A program made the translations under genes and the position numbers. Shown here in pieces: positions 9,240-17,595 of a stretch of 64,000 bases of DNA (within the stretch, counting starts at the first letter, position 1; every line of letters starts with the position of its first letter). The DNA comes from Bog-756 sp963839925 (GTDB lineage Bacteria; Actinomycetota; Acidimicrobiia; Acidimicrobiales; RAAP-2). Under the pieces are notes generated by a model. The model did not search any database. It saw only the letters and a program-made list of their open reading frames with translations, and was not told where the DNA came from. The stretch is from positions 434,001 through 498,000 of the forward strand of contig CAWIWV010000001.1 of the NCBI GenBank assembly GCA_963839925.1. Direction: 5' to 3'.

Positions 9240-9396
9240 CGAGAGTTGTCCACACGCCTGCATGTGCCGGGCAGGGGATACCCAATATCGGAACGCCAAG
9301 CCGCCCTCTGGCGTCCCCGCTCGCGTTGGGATAACGACCAATGCGGCGTTTCGTGAAACTCTTATCTCCTATCCCAGATTCCGAGATGTCGGGGTA

Positions 9397-9597
9397 GGTG
9401 GGCCCGGACGGCAAAACGGCCCAGAAGCGCCGCGCGGGCCGCCAACGGCGGGAGCGGAACGGGCCGGCAACACGAGGGACCGAGGGCGCAAGGAGCACGC
9501 ACCGCCACCCGAACGGGAGGGCGGGGCGGCGGAGGGGGCTTGCGTTGGGTTGCGCAGTAACAAGAGGCACCGAGCCGGCGGTCGGGGTCGCCCGCAC
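9397..9597 (+). ncRNA. Candidate structured RNA (HEARO/omega-RNA-like or unknown)
   Basis: About 200 bases of extremely GC-rich sequence with A-rich loops and no coding frame of typical composition. Visible helices: GGCCCG 9401-9406 with CGGGCC 9435-9440; CGGC 9409-9412 with GCCG 9429-9432; CCGCC 9502-9506 plus CCC with GGG plus GGCGG 9520-9524 around a GAAC loop; GGCTTGCG 9537-9544 with CGCA 9553-9556 and AGCC 9573-9576; a terminal GGCG/CGCC hairpin 9577-9592. The terminal hairpin is followed within six bases by ATGA. Purine-rich unpaired segments indicate the plus strand. Identity is inference. Confidence 0.45.
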
Positions 9598-9608
9598 TAT
9601 GAGAATCC

Positions 9609-9625
9609 ATGAGACGCTGTCTCAT
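9609..9625. promoter_or_regulatory. Perfect 7-bp inverted repeat over the transglutaminase start
   Basis: ATGAGAC-GCT-GTCTCAT. It covers the first ATG of the transglutaminase frame and ends at the second in-frame ATG (9624). It could be an operator for a dimeric repressor or a hairpin masking the start. Confidence 0.35.
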
Positions 9626-10508
9626 GACGAACTTTGGCCGATCAGATTTGGGGCACCCGGTCGATGTAACCCGGATTGTCACCTGCGATATGGCGTTCTT
9701 GGTCCAGGAGCCAGCCGAGTTGGTCATGCAGGTGGTGGCGGCGGGTTCGGCCGGCCGCGTTGACGAAGGGCGCTTCGAGGTCCTGACCGATGGCGAGCCG
9801 CCGGCCTCGATCACGGAGGTCCGTGACCCGCAAGGAGCGACCATGCACATCATTTGCTCTGACCCGGGTCACCTGACGGCCACATACCGCGCCCGAATTC
9901 GGTCGAACGCCGTCGAGCCCTTCGATCCTGCTGATCACATCGCTGCAGTCGGTGTCGAAGGCCGACAGTCCTACGAACGCCAGGTGTACCTCCGACCGAG
10001 CCGGTATTGCCCAAGTGACCACCTCGTCGGGTTCGCAAGCTCGGAGTTTGGAACCGATCCGGACATTGGGAAGCGCTTTTGCCGTATCGCTGAATGGATA
10101 CGGCAACGGATCGCGTATGTCCCTGGCTCGGGCACTGTGCACGACTCCGCGGAAGACACGCTTCTCACCGGCGAGGGAACGTGTCGTGACTTCGCTCACC
10201 TCGGGATTGCCCTATGCAGGGCTACCGGAATCCCTGCTCGATTTGCAGCCGTCTACGCGCCAGGCCTTGATCCGATGGACTTCCACGCCGTGTTTGAAAC
10301 GTTCAAAGACGGGCGGTGGTTCGTCCACGATTCCACCGGACTTGCCCCAAGGCAGTCCTTGGTGCGTATCGCCACCGGCCGGGACGCGTCGGACGCCGCC
10401 TTCGCTGCGGTGACCAGCGGTATTGCTGACCTTCAAACCGTGCACGTGACGGCCGTCGCAGACCCCTTCCTCCTGGACGACGATCGTGAGTTGGTTCAGC
10501 TCGCCTGA
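9609..10508 (+). CDS. Transglutaminase-like cysteine protease family protein
   Basis: 299 aa. The papain-like transglutaminase core is clear: GEGTCRDFAHLGIALCRATG with catalytic Cys about residue 192, MDFHAVFE with His about 226, and WFVHDSTG with Asp about 241. The N-terminal 130 residues form the beta-domain usual in this family. Members act as peptidases or amidases; no substrate can be deduced. No signal peptide. ATG 9609 and ATG 9624 are both in frame with no strong ribosome binding site, and an inverted repeat overlaps both, so the true start is uncertain. Confidence 0.9.
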   Translation: MRRCLMTNFGRSDLGHPVDVTRIVTCDMAFLVQEPAELVMQVVAAGSAGRVDEGRFEVLTDGEPPASITEVRDPQGATMHIICSDPGHLTATYRARIRSNAVEPFDPADHIAAVGVEGRQSYERQVYLRPSRYCPSDHLVGFASSEFGTDPDIGKRFCRIAEWIRQRIAYVPGSGTVHDSAEDTLLTGEGTCRDFAHLGIALCRATGIPARFAAVYAPGLDPMDFHAVFETFKDGRWFVHDSTGLAPRQSLVRIATGRDASDAAFAAVTSGIADLQTVHVTAVADPFLLDDDRELVQLA

Positions 10509-10632
10509 GAGCGTGGCCTGCCCGGCTGTCGAGTTCATCTCTGCAGCTCACTGGTAGTACCTCCGAGCCGGTTCGGGGCACCCAGGAGCCGCACGGCAAT
10601 GACGGGTCGTGCACCGCTGATCCTCGGCTCAG

Positions 10633-11025
10633 CTAGCCCGGAGGAGCGAAGAACTCCAGGGCGATGTTGTCGGGATCACGGAACGACAGGCCCGAGCCAT
10701 ACGGAGCATCGACGATGCCGCCGTTGGTGATGCCGAGTTCGTTTAGGCGGCGCTCCCACTCCTCGAGCTCAGACCGACTCGTACACGCAAAGGCCAGATG
10801 GTCCAGACCGGGGCTGCGCTCGTCGAACGGATTGCTTCTCTTCAGGTCGGGGAACTGATGAATGCCGACGAGTGTCCCTCCCAAGAGCCAGACGACATGG
10901 TGGAAAGGACCGGTGTCCTCGTCTATGACCGGATCGGAGCCGAACAACTGCCGATACCACGGGCGGCTGCGATCGAGGTCGGTCACCGTGAGAGCCACGT
11001 GGGTGATTGACGGGAAATCAGGCAT
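10633..11025 (-). CDS. VOC family protein (glyoxalase/bleomycin resistance fold)
   Basis: 130 aa beginning MPDFPSITHVALTVTDLDRS with the single-domain VOC pattern: HVALTV, LDHLAFACTSRSELEEW and a C-terminal SFRDPDNIALEFFAPPG. The metal-binding positions H in the first strand and E in LEFF are present. Could be a dioxygenase or an epimerase. The ATG at 11025 follows GGGAGGCATCG; the open frame extends to 11106 but without homology-like sequence. Confidence 0.85.
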   Translation of the reverse strand: MPDFPSITHVALTVTDLDRSRPWYRQLFGSDPVIDEDTGPFHHVVWLLGGTLVGIHQFPDLKRSNPFDERSPGLDHLAFACTSRSELEEWERRLNELGITNGGIVDAPYGSGLSFRDPDNIALEFFAPPG

Positions 11026-11282
11026 CGATGCCTCCCAGTTGTGAGTCTCTCGAAAAGCTAGCTGAGTCTCTGCAGATGGTCGAGGCCGGATCAAGGTCGG
11101 AAGCACCGCGGTAGATAACCGCCGCCAAGCCGGTGACGTGGGTCACCCAGGAGTCTGCCAGGTAGCAGCGCACGTGTTCCTGCCGGACGAGTCGCATTGG
11201 CGACAATGGCAATATAGCGATCCAGCCGAATGCACACCGACGTAGGGTGGGCGTGGAAGAGAAGTAAGGAGACTGACTTGCG

Positions 11283-11554
11283 GTGATTGCCATCTATATC
11301 GTCACGAAGAATATGACTCGTGAACAGCACGCAAAGGGACGCGACCGTCTCCGTGAGGCCGGGCAGATGAAAGCGCTATAAAGCTTCACTCTTGTTTCGG
11401 AGAAGATGGCCAGCTTCAGGTCTTCGATGTGTGAGAGAGCCAAGAGGCGTTCGATGACTTCCTGACCTACCTTGGGCCGGTAATGGAGGGACTCGGCATC
11501 GAGTTGGCTCAGCCCCCAACCAGAATGCCTATCATCGACCTAGTTGTGCAGTAG
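11283..11554 (+). pseudogene. Broken small dimeric alpha/beta-barrel gene
   Basis: A GTG at 11283, preceded by AAGGAG, gives VIAIYIVTKNMTREQHAKG and then stops at TAA near 11380. In another frame the rest is recognisable: GEDGQLQVFDV, a TGA at 11432-11434 where Trp (TGG) is expected, then ESQEAFDDFLTYLGPVMEGL and an end at MPIIDLVVQ. So there is at least one frameshift and one nonsense change. The intact form resembles small ABM/GYD-like proteins. Clear decay rather than a sequencing slip, since two lesions are present. Confidence 0.75.
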
Positions 11555-11744
11555 AGACCGACGGGTGCCCCCATTGTGCTTGACCGCTGCGACAGTCGGT
11601 GGGCGAAGGCACGCCCATCACGCTTAGACCTTTTCAGACAGTCCCGGCTGGCCAGATGGCGCAAGGCTCGTGTCTCAGGGGAACTCTCGCCTCTGATGCC
11701 GCCTCTATGAAGGAACCGCTTTAGGGGGTGCGGTCCACAAGTTA

Positions 11745-12707
11745 CTACCCAGAATCGTATGAGATCGGGTCGCTCGCTTTTCGGTTGACGATCAGGTTGA
11801 ACACGTCGGTGCGCCCGTAGTGGCCCGCAACATCAAGTGTCCGATGTTCTGCGCCTACCCGTGCAGGTTCAATGTCGGCCACGAGCTGCCCATGGTCCTG
11901 GTGAAGCGGTCCGGCCACCACCTCGCCACCGGGAGCCACGATCACAGAATCGCCCGGATTCAGCCACTCATCGGCGTCTGGATACAGCCGGGCTCGTTCT
12001 GGGAAGTCGTCGGGTATGTCTGACGCCCGCATCGAACAGCCCGCACCTATGACCCAACAGCGGCCTTCGGCAGCAATGTGGCGCATCGTGGCGAGCCAGG
12101 TGTCCCCCGAATCCCACGTAGGTGCCAGATAGATCTCTATCCCGTCCGCGTAAAGGGCATAGCGGGCGAGCGGCATGTAGTTCTCCCAGCAGATCAGCGA
12201 GCCAAGTCGACCGGCTTCCGTCTCGGTTACCTGCAAACCACTGGCATCCCCCACTCCCCAGACCATGCGCTCGGGGTTGGTGGGCATCAGCTTACGATGG
12301 CGATTCTTGATCTCCCCATCGGATCCGATCGTGACGACCGTGTTGTAGAGGGTGGCCCGGCTGAACCGTCCCTCGCGCTCATGGATGCCGCAGACGACGA
12401 TCACGCCGCGTTCCGCCGCCGCATCTCGGAGTGGTCGCAGGCCATCATTGGCCAGGTCGACACTGTTCTCGACGAGCCGGGCGTAGATGGCGGAGGTGAC
12501 CTCGTAGTCAGGCCCCGGTCGCAACCGCCAGATCCACACGGGATACCCGGGCACGTACGCCTCGGGGAAGACGACGAGTCGAGCCCCGGCGTCTGCGGCC
12601 TCGTGAAGCCGATCGACCGCCGCCTTCAGTGTGGCGGGACCATTCAGGAGCTTGGGTGGCTGCTGGACAACCACCACACGAACTGTTTCGCGATCCGACT
12701 CATCCAT
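11745..12707 (-). CDS. Nitrilase (carbon-nitrogen hydrolase)
   Basis: 320 aa. The Glu-Lys-Cys catalytic triad is visible: FPEAYVPGYP with E49, RHRKLMPT with K139 and LICWENYMPL with C173. The CWEN context, together with RHRKLMPT and the AEGRCWVIGAG segment, points to a true nitrilase (nitrile to carboxylate plus ammonia) rather than an amidase. Cytoplasmic, usually a helical oligomer. ATG at 12707 with GAGGTGAAG upstream. The cupin gene follows upstream on the same strand about 220 bases away, but no operon is evident. Confidence 0.92.
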   Translation of the reverse strand: MDESDRETVRVVVVQQPPKLLNGPATLKAAVDRLHEAADAGARLVVFPEAYVPGYPVWIWRLRPGPDYEVTSAIYARLVENSVDLANDGLRPLRDAAAERGVIVVCGIHEREGRFSRATLYNTVVTIGSDGEIKNRHRKLMPTNPERMVWGVGDASGLQVTETEAGRLGSLICWENYMPLARYALYADGIEIYLAPTWDSGDTWLATMRHIAAEGRCWVIGAGCSMRASDIPDDFPERARLYPDADEWLNPGDSVIVAPGGEVVAGPLHQDHGQLVADIEPARVGAEHRTLDVAGHYGRTDVFNLIVNRKASDPISYDSG

Positions 12708-12835
12708 CGCGCTTCACCTCACCGGCCGGTATTCCCATCTATGTTCTCCTGGTGGATGTCAGCATGCCCACACGGTTCATTCTGAGTCCGACGAATCACG
12801 ACAGAAGCAGGGGCGTCACCTGGTCAGTTCGCGGG

Positions 12836-12876
12836 CAACAAGCATCGCGAACTGGATGACCCCTCCAGGCCGGCGA
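12836..12876 (-). repeat. Copy 2 of the dispersed gene-tail remnant
   Basis: Matches 2837-2877 at 34 of 41 positions. On the minus strand it reads RRPGGVIQFAMLVARELTR followed by a stop. It lies in the non-coding space between the nitrilase and cupin genes. Confidence 0.5.
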
Positions 12877-12930
12877 CCAGGGATGCGGACCAGGGCTTCC
12901 GAGCCGACGTTCAATGGTCCGGCATCCGAC

Positions 12931-13293
12931 TCAGCGTTTCGCGTAGTCGGCCATTCCCTGCCAGTCGATCACCACACAGGCTTCGTCTCCGACAATCCAC
13001 GCATCGTGACCCGGCGGGATGACGCTGAAGTCGCCGGGACCCAAGTCCATCGCTTCACCATCGTCCATCACCACGTGCATCCGTCCTGAGATGCAGTAGC
13101 CGAGATGAGGTGCTTGGCAGCTGTCGGTGCCGGCGATCGGCTTGACGTGCTCGGACCAGCGCCACCCTGGCTGAAACGTGGCCCGGCCCACGGCTCCGAA
13201 TTCAGTATTGACCAGTTCCACCTGGCCCTTGCTGCCCTCGAACGGTCGGGTTTCGTCCGGAGCATCAAGACTCTTGCGAATCAATCCTGCCAT
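12931..13293 (-). CDS. Cupin domain protein
   Basis: 120 aa single cupin barrel. Motif 1 resembles WRWSEHVKPIAGT..CQAPHLGY and motif 2 is DLGPGDFSVIPPGHDAWIVG. His residues for metal binding are present in part (EH and PPGH). Typical of small regulatory or isomerase-type cupins; function not assignable. ATG at 13293 is fixed by GGAGGAG six bases upstream; the frame continues to 13344 without support. Confidence 0.85.
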   Translation of the reverse strand: MAGLIRKSLDAPDETRPFEGSKGQVELVNTEFGAVGRATFQPGWRWSEHVKPIAGTDSCQAPHLGYCISGRMHVVMDDGEAMDLGPGDFSVIPPGHDAWIVGDEACVVIDWQGMADYAKR

Positions 13294-13428
13294 GGGGTCT
13301 CCTCCCTCCAGGAAGCCCCTCACCGGAAAACGGTGCCATAGCACGGCACCGTCTGTCCACCGCGCAACTCAATCGTTCTTCGGGGCAAGAGCAGACCTGA
13401 CCAGTGCTATCCGCTAGTTGGGTGACAG

Positions 13429-14823
13429 CTATGCGCTGAGGGTCACGTGCTGGACCAAGAGTGCGTAGTCGATCAGATGACGATCGCTCAGGAAGTGGTC
13501 TCGGACCTGCCGCCGGGCCCGTCGGCCCATCAGGGTCAGTTCGTCAGGCGCGGCCAAGAGTGAACGTAATTCCCTCCCGAAGTGGTCGAGATCGTATGGG
13601 TCAGGCAGGAGCACCCCGACACCGTCGGGAATCTGATCGACGATGCCCCCGACGGCAGACGCCACCACGGGACGGGACTTCCACATGGCTTCGGACACGG
13701 TGAGGCCGAAGCCCTCCTGAATGCTCTTTTGCACAACGATTGTGGCCTGTCGCTGGGTAGCGTTCACAAACAGCGCGTTGGTAACCACGTCGTCCATCGG
13801 AAGGGCGACGAGTCGAACCGTGTCGCGGACAGCCGACGGGAGGGCCTCCCAAGTTCGAAGGCATTCGTCGAGCACCTGTACGCCTTCAGGATCGTCGGCG
13901 ACACCGTCGACCGCCGGACCGACCAGAGCGAGGCGGGCATCGTGGTGACCTGCCACATGTTCGACAAAGCCGTGCAGGACCCCGGTCATGTCCTTCAGGC
14001 GATCCCAGCGCGAGACCTGGACCACGATGCGGTCCTCTCTGAGGAACGGGCCGGCGTCTCCCAGCACCGCTCCTTCTGGCGCACCTTGGTTGCTCGCGAT
14101 CAGTCCGATGCGTTCGAGGAGGGCGATGCGCTGGGCCGAAGGGAGCGGGCGGTTCTTGGGGGACAGCGGATCGATCGAAGGTTCGATGATCCACACATCC
14201 CGGCCAGCCAGGTCCGGCGGAACAAAGCCGGCGTGCGAGAAGACATAGGCCTTGCACGCCGGCACCAGGTATGGAAGGAGAAAGGCCCACGCCGCACGAG
14301 TCTGCTCGTTGGATCGCTCGGTACCGATGTGACAACGCCAGACGACGCGGGCACCCAGTGCGGCAAGCTCTGGGGCCAAACCGGCGGTCTGTGGATCGTG
14401 CAGGACGACCACATCACCGGGTCGGACCTGGTGGATCAGAGATCGGGCGTTCGCCGCTAGGACGGCTTCGTAGTGAGCCGCTTCTCTCGGGCCCAGCTCA
14501 CCCTCGTCGCCCGGCGCACCGTGCAGCCTGTTGTGAAGCCGCTTCGTGAGGGAGAAGAACTCCCGATCACCCTCGATCACGACCCAGCGCGCATCCACCC
14601 CGAGGTCGGCGGCATATGCCACGAGCAGACGGAGCATCTCGGCAACGCCACCACCAGCAGCAGTGGAGTTCACATTCCAAACCCTCTGGCCTCCTATTGC
14701 CTGTCGGGCCGACTCAGCGGCCTCTTGGAGGCGACTCGCCCGGGGTTCACCCAAGACCCGAGCGAGGCGAGCCGCCGACTGGGGCGGAACGACAATCTCT
14801 CGGGGCTCTAGGGACAACGGCAT
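13429..14823 (-). CDS. GT4 glycosyltransferase, TreT-like trehalose synthase
   Basis: 464 aa. The opening VWNVNSTAAGGGVAEML is the acceptor-site signature of the TreT group, which joins nucleotide-diphosphate glucose and glucose to give trehalose. The C-terminal Rossmann half carries the GT4 E-x7-E element in QEGFGLTVSEAMWKSRPVVA and a RWDRLKD phosphate-contact region. Cytoplasmic. The assignment to trehalose synthesis follows from family similarity; other sugar acceptors are possible. Stands alone on the minus strand. Confidence 0.8.
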   Translation of the reverse strand: MPLSLEPREIVVPPQSAARLARVLGEPRASRLQEAAESARQAIGGQRVWNVNSTAAGGGVAEMLRLLVAYAADLGVDARWVVIEGDREFFSLTKRLHNRLHGAPGDEGELGPREAAHYEAVLAANARSLIHQVRPGDVVVLHDPQTAGLAPELAALGARVVWRCHIGTERSNEQTRAAWAFLLPYLVPACKAYVFSHAGFVPPDLAGRDVWIIEPSIDPLSPKNRPLPSAQRIALLERIGLIASNQGAPEGAVLGDAGPFLREDRIVVQVSRWDRLKDMTGVLHGFVEHVAGHHDARLALVGPAVDGVADDPEGVQVLDECLRTWEALPSAVRDTVRLVALPMDDVVTNALFVNATQRQATIVVQKSIQEGFGLTVSEAMWKSRPVVASAVGGIVDQIPDGVGVLLPDPYDLDHFGRELRSLLAAPDELTLMGRRARRQVRDHFLSDRHLIDYALLVQHVTLSA

Positions 14824-15014
14824 TCTGCGGCGGGCCTTCAGTCAGTCGGTCGCGGAGCATTCGTCGAGATCGTGCTCGGCAGCGGTAGGCCGGCTGAAGG
14901 GGCGTGCGCTCCTCTGGGGCGCGAACATCCTGCGCTTCATGTCCCGCTCCTGTTCTGGTCGCGGCCGGTGCGCGAGCCGGAGCCATCATCACTGGAACGA
15001 GGAGGGATCGACTA

Positions 15015-15057
15015 GGGACTTTCGGCCCAATCCTGACCGAAGTGGCCAATGGCCCTA
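15015..15057 (+). promoter_or_regulatory. Two DosR-like boxes upstream of 15092
   Basis: GGGACTTTCGGCCC at 15015-15028, flanked by TA on the left, is the best example of the motif in the window. A weaker copy, GTGGCCAATGGCCC followed by TA, lies at 15042-15055. Box 1 is centred about 70 bases before the ATG at 15092. Paired boxes are common in DosR/DevR targets; the regulator is inferred. Confidence 0.55.
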
Positions 15058-15091
15058 GTCAGGGATCTCAGTTACCCGCAGACTCGAAGGG

Positions 15092-15421
15092 ATGCTCTAC
15101 GTGGACCTGCTCACCACTGCCCTCGGTGTTATCCAAGCCGAGACGGATCGAGATCATGTCGACGAATTCCTCGCCGCACACACCGCTCTGGAGAGCGCAC
15201 GTGAGAGGACCGACCCAGGGAGTCCTCCAGACAGATTGGCCCTCGAGGTCGCCTACGACGCCGCCCTCATCAGGCTCAGCGATCACCTTGGCATCGAGAC
15301 AGGTCCTGAGCGCTTCGATCCCCCCGCATCGGAGCGCGAGCGCCTCCATCGAGAGGTACTTCAGTCTCTCCCGAATCTCACCGAGGTGCTCTTGCCAGTC
15401 CCACCTTTGTCCGAGGACTGA
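15092..15421 (+). CDS. Conserved-looking hypothetical protein, 109 aa
   Basis: Acidic, Leu/Ala/Glu-rich and predicted mostly helical: MLYVDLLTTALGVIQAETDR at the start and HREVLQSLPNLTEVLLPVPP at the end. No signal peptide or membrane helix and no family I recognise. GAAGGG lies just before the ATG. Two DosR-like boxes precede it, so it may be a stress-induced protein. Confidence 0.65.
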   Translation: MLYVDLLTTALGVIQAETDRDHVDEFLAAHTALESARERTDPGSPPDRLALEVAYDAALIRLSDHLGIETGPERFDPPASERERLHREVLQSLPNLTEVLLPVPPLSED

Positions 15422-15592
15422 TGTCGGCTGTCCCCGCTGCCGGCTCTAGCAATCCGGCGGACCCGGACGTGAAGGCGAATCGATCGTTGCCGAACCAGGT
15501 TCCAACACCCGGGACTCCGCCCGCCTTCACCACAGTCGACCCAGGGTGTGGTGCGCTCATACAGTCGCTCTTGGCAACGTCATAGGTCCCAT

Positions 15593-15632
15593 CGCTCCCG
15601 TCGGGGTGCCACCGCTCCCGTCGGGGTGCCAC
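15593..15632. repeat. Perfect 20-bp tandem duplication
   Basis: CGCTCCCGTCGGGGTGCCAC occurs twice head to tail just before the VOC gene at 15679. It lies in a stretch where a minus-strand frame (15378-15632) has some coding look but no start signal; I treat the stretch as non-coding. Confidence 0.7.
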
Positions 15633-15678
15633 CGATCAACGGGACAGTGGGCACCGGGCGCAGACCTACCATGTCGGC

Positions 15679-16167
15679 ATGGCCGTCACGTGCACGTGTT
15701 GTTCGATGTCGGTCGATTGGTGGGTTCAGTTGCGCTCCCACCCAGATCTGCCAATCTGCCACGACTGCCTGGCCGGGTTGAATGGGCAGCGGGACGGCCA
15801 GCTGCAGCTCATCACGGGAACGTGGCTAGCCACGGGTTTCGAGCCGATCTTCGGTGTCGCCGACCTGGCTCGCTCGGTTGCGTGGTTTGACAAGGCGGGA
15901 TTTGAAGTGTCGCACCACGATGACACGTATGCATTCGCCCATCGGGATCGGGACCTCACGATTCACCTTGCTCACACCCCCGAGGACCAGTCCGCCGGTC
16001 ACGGTGCCCTCTACATCCATTGCCAAGATGCTGACAGGGTGGCAGAGGAATGGAGGGAGGCAGGGATCGATGTCGACGGCCCCTGGGACGAGGATTACGG
16101 CAAGCGGGAGGGGTCGGTCACCGACCCCGACGGGAATCTCATCCGTTTTGGCTCACCGATTCGTTAA
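15679..16167 (+). CDS. VOC protein with N-terminal zinc-ribbon-like segment
   Basis: 162 aa. Residues 1-35 contain CTCC and CHDC pairs spaced like a small zinc-binding ribbon, followed by a bleomycin-resistance-type VOC domain from FEPIFGVADLARSVAWFDKA to DPDGNLIRFGSPIR. The domain includes the substrate-pocket strand LYIHCQDADRVAEEW. Antibiotic binding or a simple dioxygenase role are both possible. The ATG start is uncertain because no clear ribosome binding site precedes it. Confidence 0.8.
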   Translation: MAVTCTCCSMSVDWWVQLRSHPDLPICHDCLAGLNGQRDGQLQLITGTWLATGFEPIFGVADLARSVAWFDKAGFEVSHHDDTYAFAHRDRDLTIHLAHTPEDQSAGHGALYIHCQDADRVAEEWREAGIDVDGPWDEDYGKREGSVTDPDGNLIRFGSPIR

Positions 16168-16243
16168 GGGATGACACCGAAGTGGGCACCCATCTCGGTG
16201 AAGCCCCTCAGGTGCTGTCACGAGTGCATGAGAGGAAGGAATC

Positions 16244-16750
16244 CTGACCGAAGCGAGCCAGTCAGTTGAAGTGTCACGCAGGATTGCGGCACCGGCGGAG
16301 CGCCTCTTCCGAATTCTGTCGAATCCCCAACGCCACAGGGAGTTCGACGGCTCCGACATGCTCCGGGGCACCGACACCGACCATCCAGTATCTGGTGTCG
16401 GCGACACCTTCACCATGAAGATGCACCGACTCGGAGACGACTATCTCATGCTCAATCATGTGGTCGAATTCGAGCAAGATCGGAGCATCTTCTGGGAACC
16501 GGCTCCGGGGGACCCGTCTCGGGCTGAGGACAATGATCCATCCAAGGTTGGGATCCCCGCGGGTTACCGCTGGGGCTACATCCTCACACCAGAGAGTGAC
16601 GACGCCACTGTCGTCACCGAGGTCTTTGACTACAGCCGCCTACCGGCGGAGCTCCTCCGAGACGGAGGAGCTTGGATCAACGGAATCAATCCGCTCGTCG
16701 AGTCGATGACCGCCACCTTGGTGAGGCTCGAAACGATCAGTACTCAGTAG
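16244..16750 (+). CDS. SRPBCC (START/Bet v1-like) protein with unusual start
   Basis: 168 aa if started at CTG 16244, or 159 from GTG 16271. The fold is clear: VEVSRRIAAPAERLFRILSN, then FDGSDMLRG and a C-terminal helix LVESMTATLVRLETIS. SRPBCC proteins bind hydrophobic ligands. An excellent GAGGAAGGA lies directly before the CTG, and the ten residues it adds (TEASQSVEV) are those normally seen before the first strand. An in-frame TGA at 16229 excludes a longer form. A similar protein is at 28758. Confidence 0.85.
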   Translation: MTEASQSVEVSRRIAAPAERLFRILSNPQRHREFDGSDMLRGTDTDHPVSGVGDTFTMKMHRLGDDYLMLNHVVEFEQDRSIFWEPAPGDPSRAEDNDPSKVGIPAGYRWGYILTPESDDATVVTEVFDYSRLPAELLRDGGAWINGINPLVESMTATLVRLETISTQ

Positions 16751-16826
16751 GACCACACATGGTCGTGTCGCATACAGCGGTGTCCCGAACACTGGAAACG
16801 GGATGACGTCCTTGTGCTTCGATCGT

Positions 16827-17471
16827 CTAGCGACGAGTGAAGACGAGGTGGGTGACACCGCTCGGGGAGCTGGTCGGCTCCACATGAAAGCGTCGTTCAA
16901 CGTCCTCCAGCCCCTGCCACAGGTTCTCGCCCCGGCCAAGGACGATGGGGACGATCACGACGTGCATGTAGTCGATCAGGTCGGCGGCAAGGAACTGGCG
17001 CACAATTGAAGGCCCTCCGCCAATACGCACATCCAAGCCACCAGCACCTTCGCGGGCGATCTCGGCAGCCTCGGAGGGATCGGTATCGATGAAGTGAAAG
17101 GTCGTCCCCCCTTCCATCTCGATCGAGGGTCGGGGGTGATGGGTGAGTACATAGGTGGGCGTATGGAACGGAGGGTTGTCGCCCCACCAGCCCTTCCACT
17201 CCTCGTCTGCCCACGGTCCGCGCTGGGGTCCGAACTTATTGCGACCCATTATTTCTGCTCCGATCCCCTCAGCCCAGTTACTGGCGAAGGCGTCATCGAC
17301 TCCGGTGCCGCCTCCCGAGTTGCCTTGGAATCCTTGGAACGTGTGCGTGGGGAAAAACCATTCGTGGAGCCGGCTGCCGGCGTGTCCGAACGGAGACTCC
17401 AGCGTCTGGCCGTTACCGGTGCCGAATCCGTCGAGAGACACCGAAAAGTTGTGCACTCGAATGCGTGACAT
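16827..17471 (-). CDS. RibD C-terminal / dihydrofolate-reductase-fold protein
   Basis: 214 aa beginning MSRIRVHNFSVSLDGFGTG, with GAEIMGRNKFG, TYVLTHHPRPSIEMEGGTTF and RIGGGPSIVRQFLAADLIDY, the NADPH-binding and fold motifs of the RibD/DHFR superfamily. Actinobacterial members of this size are usually stand-alone reductases of unknown substrate. GAGAGGAG seven bases before the ATG sets the start; the frame upstream of it has no support. Confidence 0.9.
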   Translation of the reverse strand: MSRIRVHNFSVSLDGFGTGNGQTLESPFGHAGSRLHEWFFPTHTFQGFQGNSGGGTGVDDAFASNWAEGIGAEIMGRNKFGPQRGPWADEEWKGWWGDNPPFHTPTYVLTHHPRPSIEMEGGTTFHFIDTDPSEAAEIAREGAGGLDVRIGGGPSIVRQFLAADLIDYMHVVIVPIVLGRGENLWQGLEDVERRFHVEPTSSPSGVTHLVFTRR

Positions 17472-17595
17472 CGGAGCTCCTCTCACACGTAAGCGGTTGA
17501 TCGGCGCAAACGACAACGCTACAACGGTTCGATGGTGAGGCGGCAGTCTCGTCAGACCCCTCCAGAGCCTGTCTTCTCGGCGGTAGCCTGCTCGG

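Noticed and set aside
15378..15632. Minus-strand frame with a partly coding look (TWFGNDRFAFTSGSAG)
   Set aside because: No start signal, includes the 20-bp duplication, overlaps the end of the plus-strand gene; at best a gene fragment.
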